Positions 60,897-64,000 of a stretch of DNA of 64,000 bases are shown here, in pieces. The notes beneath the pieces were generated by a model. It ran no database searches. It saw only the letters and a program-made list of their open reading frames with translations, and was not told where the DNA came from. The first letter of the stretch is position 1. Each line of letters begins with the position of its first letter. A program made the position numbers and the translations under genes. Source of the DNA: Arsenicicoccus bolidensis DSM 15745 (GTDB lineage Bacteria > Actinomycetota > Actinomycetes > Actinomycetales > Dermatophilaceae); contig NZ_AUFG01000005.1 in NCBI RefSeq assembly GCF_000426385.1, positions 62,001-126,000 of the forward strand, written 5' to 3'.

Positions 60897-61301
60897 CTAC
60901 GCCTGGCCGGGGCACGGGCCCCCGTGCTCCTCGCGGTGCAGGAGCGAGATCGTGGCGGCCTGCACCTCGTAGCGGGACTGCGCGCCGCCCGGTGTCCGGT
61001 AGAACCGCCGTCTCAGGGCGCCGTGGACCTCCACGTGGTCGCCGTCGACGAGCTCGACGGCCTGCTCCTGCACGTCGCCCGGCCAGCAGGTCACGTCGAT
61101 GGTGTCCACCGTCGGCGGCCGCCGGCCCTCCTCGGCCGCCTGGGGGTCGGGCGGCCGAGGCACGACCACCCGCAGGCTCACGAGGAGGACCTCGCTCGGC
61201 AGCGCCCTGAGCTCGGGCTCTCCGCTCACCCGCCCCCGCAGCCGGACCTCGTTGCACACCGCACCCACGCCACCCGCATCCACCACGTCCACCTGCACCA
61301 T
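60897..61301 (-). CDS. Single-stranded DNA-binding protein-like OB-fold protein
   Basis: A 134-residue protein of the SSB superfamily: NEVRLRGRVSGEPELRALPS forms the first strands, LLVSLRVVVPRPPD, VDTIDVTCWPGDVQEQAVEL and GDHVEVHGALRRRFYRTPGG follow the OB-fold order of SSB proteins. It lacks the acidic C-terminal tip of housekeeping SSB, so it is a paralogue, possibly for recombination or transformation. ATG at 61301 follows AGGAGCGGAG. Confidence 0.78.
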   Translation of the reverse strand: MVQVDVVDAGGVGAVCNEVRLRGRVSGEPELRALPSEVLLVSLRVVVPRPPDPQAAEEGRRPPTVDTIDVTCWPGDVQEQAVELVDGDHVEVHGALRRRFYRTPGGAQSRYEVQAATISLLHREEHGGPCPGQA

Positions 61302-61420
61302 CTCCGCTCCTGCGCCACTGCCCGCACCCACCGATGGCGGGGTCGAGGACCACGGTGGCAGCGGGTCGGCATACGACCAAGGACCATGCCGGGGCTGTGG
61401 ACGACGACGGTGGGAACACG

Positions 61421-62044
61421 TCAGCCTGTGGACGAAGGGGCCCCACAACGACGTCCCAGCCGCACGACCTCGCGCGGCTCCGCCGTCGCCGGCTCGACCG
61501 ACACGGAGACCTCGCGACCACCGTCCAGCACGACCGCCAGCTCGGTGGGTCCGGTCCAGCGGGCCGAGGTCATGGTGCCGCCCGCGTACTCGCCGTTGAG
61601 GCAGGCGGCGGGCCACCAGCGCGCAGACGGTCCCCACTCGCGGTGACGGATGACGACGGTGGTCACGGGCGACACCAGGTCCCCGTCGCTGACGATGTCG
61701 GCCTCGTAGGGGTCGGTCCCGGCCTGGGCTGGAGCGGGCAGGACCAGCTCGTCGCGACCAGGGTTGACCCCCACGCTGAGGACCATCCCCACCAGGCCGA
61801 AGGCCGTGGCGCCCAACGCGGCGAGCAGGATGCGGACTACGAGCCGTCGCTGCGCGTCGACCGCCACCAACGAGACGCCCCAAGCGACGAGCAGGTAGCC
61901 GGCGAGGCCGAGGACGACCGGGTGGTCGAGGAGCTCGTGCACGAGCAACGAGCTGGTGGGGTTGAGCCGCCCCCAGGCCGCGGCGAGCAGCGTCGCGACC
62001 CCCGCGGCGATCCACCACGGGGCGCGTCGGCGCCCGTCACCCAT
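61421..62044 (-). CDS. Membrane protein of unknown function
   Basis: A 207-residue protein. PWWIAAGVATLLAAAWGRLN, HPVVLGLAGYLLVAWGVSLV and ILLAALGATAFGLVGMVLSV are membrane helices; the rest, with VVIRHREWGPSARWWPAACL and ELAVVLDGGREVSVSVEP, looks like an extracytoplasmic beta domain. The ATG overlaps the stop of the coiled-coil gene upstream (TGATG), so the two are coupled. No family is recognised. Confidence 0.7.
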   Translation of the reverse strand: MGDGRRRAPWWIAAGVATLLAAAWGRLNPTSSLLVHELLDHPVVLGLAGYLLVAWGVSLVAVDAQRRLVVRILLAALGATAFGLVGMVLSVGVNPGRDELVLPAPAQAGTDPYEADIVSDGDLVSPVTTVVIRHREWGPSARWWPAACLNGEYAGGTMTSARWTGPTELAVVLDGGREVSVSVEPATAEPREVVRLGRRCGAPSSTG

Positions 62045-62610
62045 CAGTCGTCGTCGTCCTTGCGCTCGCCGCGTCGGATGAGCGAGCCCATGCCGGGCAG
62101 GCCCTGGGCCGCGTGAGCCAGGTCGGTGACCGACTCGAGGATCTGGTGGACGTCGGGAGCGATGCGGTCGATCTGCACGAGCGCCTCCGGGAGCCGGTCG
62201 ATCATGCCCACCAGGGCCAGGACCTCGTCGCGGTCGACGCTCGCCACCACCTCGGAGGCGATCGGGAGGGCCTTGTCGGCCAGCGCCGCGAGCGGCTCCA
62301 CCATGGGCTGGAGCCTCGGGAGGGTCTGCTCGCCCACGGCCGTCAGCGCCTCGGCGCGGGCCACCAGCGCGGCCGCGCGCGCCGACGTCTCCGCGGCAGC
62401 GTCTGCGACCTCGTCGACGTGCGCCCGCGTGAGGGCGGCCTGGGCGAGCAGCTCCTCGGCCTGCTCCAGCAACGCCTCCCCACGGCCGACCATCGCCTCG
62501 ACGCGGTCGATCAGGTCCAGGGTGCGGGGCCACAGGTCGGCGGCGTCGGTGACCCCGTCCTTGACGGTGACGGCGGCGGTGAGCAGGTCGTGGGGTCCGG
62601 GGATGCGCAT
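62044..62610 (-). CDS. Alanine-rich coiled-coil protein of unknown function
   Basis: A protein of 188 residues from ATG 62610, mostly long helices with heptads: VEAMVGRGEALLEQAEELLA, AAAETSARAAALVARAEAL, LPRLQPMVEPLAALADKALP. It ends in a charged RRGERKDDDD tail. It lacks membrane segments and resembles actinobacterial coiled-coil proteins of unknown role. ATG 62655 is an alternative start. It is cotranscribed with the membrane protein downstream and divergent from the MFS gene. Confidence 0.65.
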   Translation of the reverse strand: MRIPGPHDLLTAAVTVKDGVTDAADLWPRTLDLIDRVEAMVGRGEALLEQAEELLAQAALTRAHVDEVADAAAETSARAAALVARAEALTAVGEQTLPRLQPMVEPLAALADKALPIASEVVASVDRDEVLALVGMIDRLPEALVQIDRIAPDVHQILESVTDLAHAAQGLPGMGSLIRRGERKDDDD

Positions 62611-62725
62611 GAACCCATCATGCCCCGGCGCTTCGTCGAGCAGGATCGCTGTCATCGCCGCGACCGGCCAGTAGGCTCTGGCCCGGCGACCTCGACGGCG
62701 AGGTCCCCGGCCGAGGAGAGACCGC

Positions 62726-64000
62726 ATGCCCAGCAGCACCGACCGCAGCGCCGAGGCCACCGACCTGCCCGAGGGTACGACGCGTCGTCGCCGCAGCACC
62801 CGCCATCAGCGTGCGTGGTACTGGTACGACTGGGCGAACTCGGCCTACGTCACCACCACCGCCGCGGTGCTCATGGGCCCCTACCTGACCACCGTCGCCA
62901 ACCGGGCCGCCTGCCCCGACCAGCCCGTCGGCCAGAGCTGCGCCGCGTACCTGTCGGTGCTGGGCATCCCGGTCGCCCCCGGCTCGCTGTACTCCTACAC
63001 CACCACGGTGACCACCGTCGTGTCGGCGCTGCTGCTCATCGTCGTGGGCGCCGTCGCCGATCGTTCCCTGCGTCCCCAGCGGCTCCTGGGCTGGTTCGCC
63101 GGCGTGGGTGCCGCGGCCGCGAGCGCCATGGTCCTCGTCCAGGGGACGGCGTGGCAGCTCGGTGTCGTGCTCATCATGGTCGCCTCGGTGTGCCTCGGGT
63201 CGTCGATGGTCGTGTATGACGGGATCCTGTGCCGCGTCGCCCCGCCCGACGACCGGGACCGCGTGTCCTCGCGCGGGTGGGCGCTCGGCTACGTCGGCGG
63301 CGGCCTGCTGCTGGCCGCGAACTTCCTGCTGCTCAACCTCGGTCCTCGGGTGGGGATCGGCACGGAGACCGCCGTGCGGATCAGCCTGCTGAGCGCCGGG
63401 CTGTGGTGGGGGCTGTTCACCGTCATACCGGTGCTGGGTCTGCGCGACCTGCCGGCCCGGCCGCTCGCCGAGGGGCTCCCGCCCGAGGCCGCTCCCGAGC
63501 GCGGCGCCGTGCGAGGGGCGTTCGCCCAGCTGCGCGACACCTTCGTCGAGCTGCGCGGCTACCCGCAGACGCTGCTGTTCCTGCTCGCCTACCTGTTCTT
63601 CAACGACGGGATCCAGACGGTCATCGGGTCCTCCAGCCTCTACGGCACGCTCGAGCTGGGCCTGTCGCAGAGCCAGGTGCTGCTGACCTTCCTCGTCGTG
63701 CAGTTCGTCGCCGTGGGTGGCGCCCTGATCTTCGGCCGCGTCGCCGGTCGGATCGGGGCCTGGCGCACGGTGCTCGGCGGGCTCGTGGTGTGGACGCTCG
63801 TCGTCGGGGTGGCCTACTTCGTCCCGTCCGGGGTCTTCACCGCGTTCCTCGCGCTCGGCATCCTCATCGGCCTGGTCATGGGAGGGACGCAGGCGCTGGC
63901 GCGGTCGCTCTACAGCCAGCTGGTGCCGCAGGGGCGCGAGTCGGAGTTCTTCAGCCTCTACCAGGCGATGGAGCGCGGGACGAGCTGGTTCGGGACGCTG
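62726..64000 (+). CDS. MFS transporter of the UMF1/Atg22-like family, 3' end outside window
   Basis: The frame from ATG 62726 stays open to the window end (425 codons seen). WYWYDWANSAYVTTT is the UMF1 family signature in helix 1. At least ten hydrophobic helices follow, including VSALLLIVVGAVADRSLRP, LGYVGGGLLLAANFLLL and FLLAYLFFNDGIQTVIGSSS. Yeast relatives release amino acids from the vacuole; bacterial members have no assigned substrate. CCGAGGAGA before the ATG is a good ribosome site. Confidence 0.9.
   Translation, partial: MPSSTDRSAEATDLPEGTTRRRRSTRHQRAWYWYDWANSAYVTTTAAVLMGPYLTTVANRAACPDQPVGQSCAAYLSVLGIPVAPGSLYSYTTTVTTVVSALLLIVVGAVADRSLRPQRLLGWFAGVGAAAASAMVLVQGTAWQLGVVLIMVASVCLGSSMVVYDGILCRVAPPDDRDRVSSRGWALGYVGGGLLLAANFLLLNLGPRVGIGTETAVRISLLSAGLWWGLFTVIPVLGLRDLPARPLAEGLPPEAAPERGAVRGAFAQLRDTFVELRGYPQTLLFLLAYLFFNDGIQTVIGSSSLYGTLELGLSQSQVLLTFLVVQFVAVGGALIFGRVAGRIGAWRTVLGGLVVWTLVVGVAYFVPSGVFTAFLALGILIGLVMGGTQALARSLYSQLVPQGRESEFFSLYQAMERGTSWFGTL

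Overview
The window is a 64 kb stretch of chromosome from a high-GC Gram-positive actinobacterium. Most third codon positions are G or C, GTG starts are common and neighbouring genes often overlap by 4 bases (ATGA or GTGA). The gene families (a SigJ-like sigma factor, DUF222-HNH nuclease, DUF2695, DUF3626, DUF4342, DUF1059) point to Micrococcales; Intrasporangiaceae is my best guess, by inference only. About 70 protein-coding genes are packed at near 95 percent density. I saw no rRNA, tRNA, CRISPR array, transposase or prophage.

Region by region. 1-6.6 kb: the end of a double GNAT acetyltransferase, a frameshifted S66 peptidase, a nitronate monooxygenase-like flavoprotein, then a MntA/HepT (MNT/HEPN) toxin-antitoxin pair followed by a DUF3626-GyrB-type ATPase fusion. 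6.7-16.6 kb: the sbcD-sbcC nuclease pair and a run of stress and redox genes (GCS2 ligase, OsmC, universal stress protein, TPR protein, DJ-1/PfpI protein), closed by five 16-bp tandem repeats. 16.7-30 kb: Nudix, Hsp70-like, the complete AmmeMemoRadiSam three-gene operon, RNA-modifying enzymes (rlmC, a RluA-type synthase), HNH endonuclease, acetyltransferases and VOC proteins. 30-40 kb: a phospholipase A2/serine hydrolase membrane fusion, a two-component system, a frameshifted alkA, a SigJ-like sigma factor, an extensin-like exported peptidase and a TetR/sugar dehydrogenase chimera.

At 40236-40263, in an AT-richer gene-poor gap, lies a 28-bp sequence closely resembling a XerC/XerD dif site. 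If right, this window crosses the replication terminus, which fits the local excess of decayed, truncated and fused genes: a pterin dehydratase/VOC protein with its middle missing, an orphan FitA antitoxin with a ten-codon toxin stub, a TetR gene without its normal N-terminus, and the TetR/dehydrogenase chimera.

40.4-64 kb: an AbrB/VapC module with a hairpin over its ribosome binding site, Cu/Zn superoxide dismutase, a frameshifted FUSC exporter, an AraC/GlxA regulator, a frameshifted dienelactone hydrolase, cspA, a GreAB-like protein, a short UvrA, a MarR/MFS efflux pair with tandem operator-like repeats, an FMO-SDR operon divergent from an aldo-keto reductase, a hydroxyacid transporter and oxidase operon divergent from a PucR-type regulator, and a final group with a degenerate Nudix protein, an SSB-like protein, small membrane proteins and a UMF1-type MFS transporter cut by the window end.

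Four genes (S66 peptidase, alkA, FUSC, dienelactone hydrolase) each need exactly one added base to restore the family reading frame, so sequence or assembly error must be weighed against true decay.
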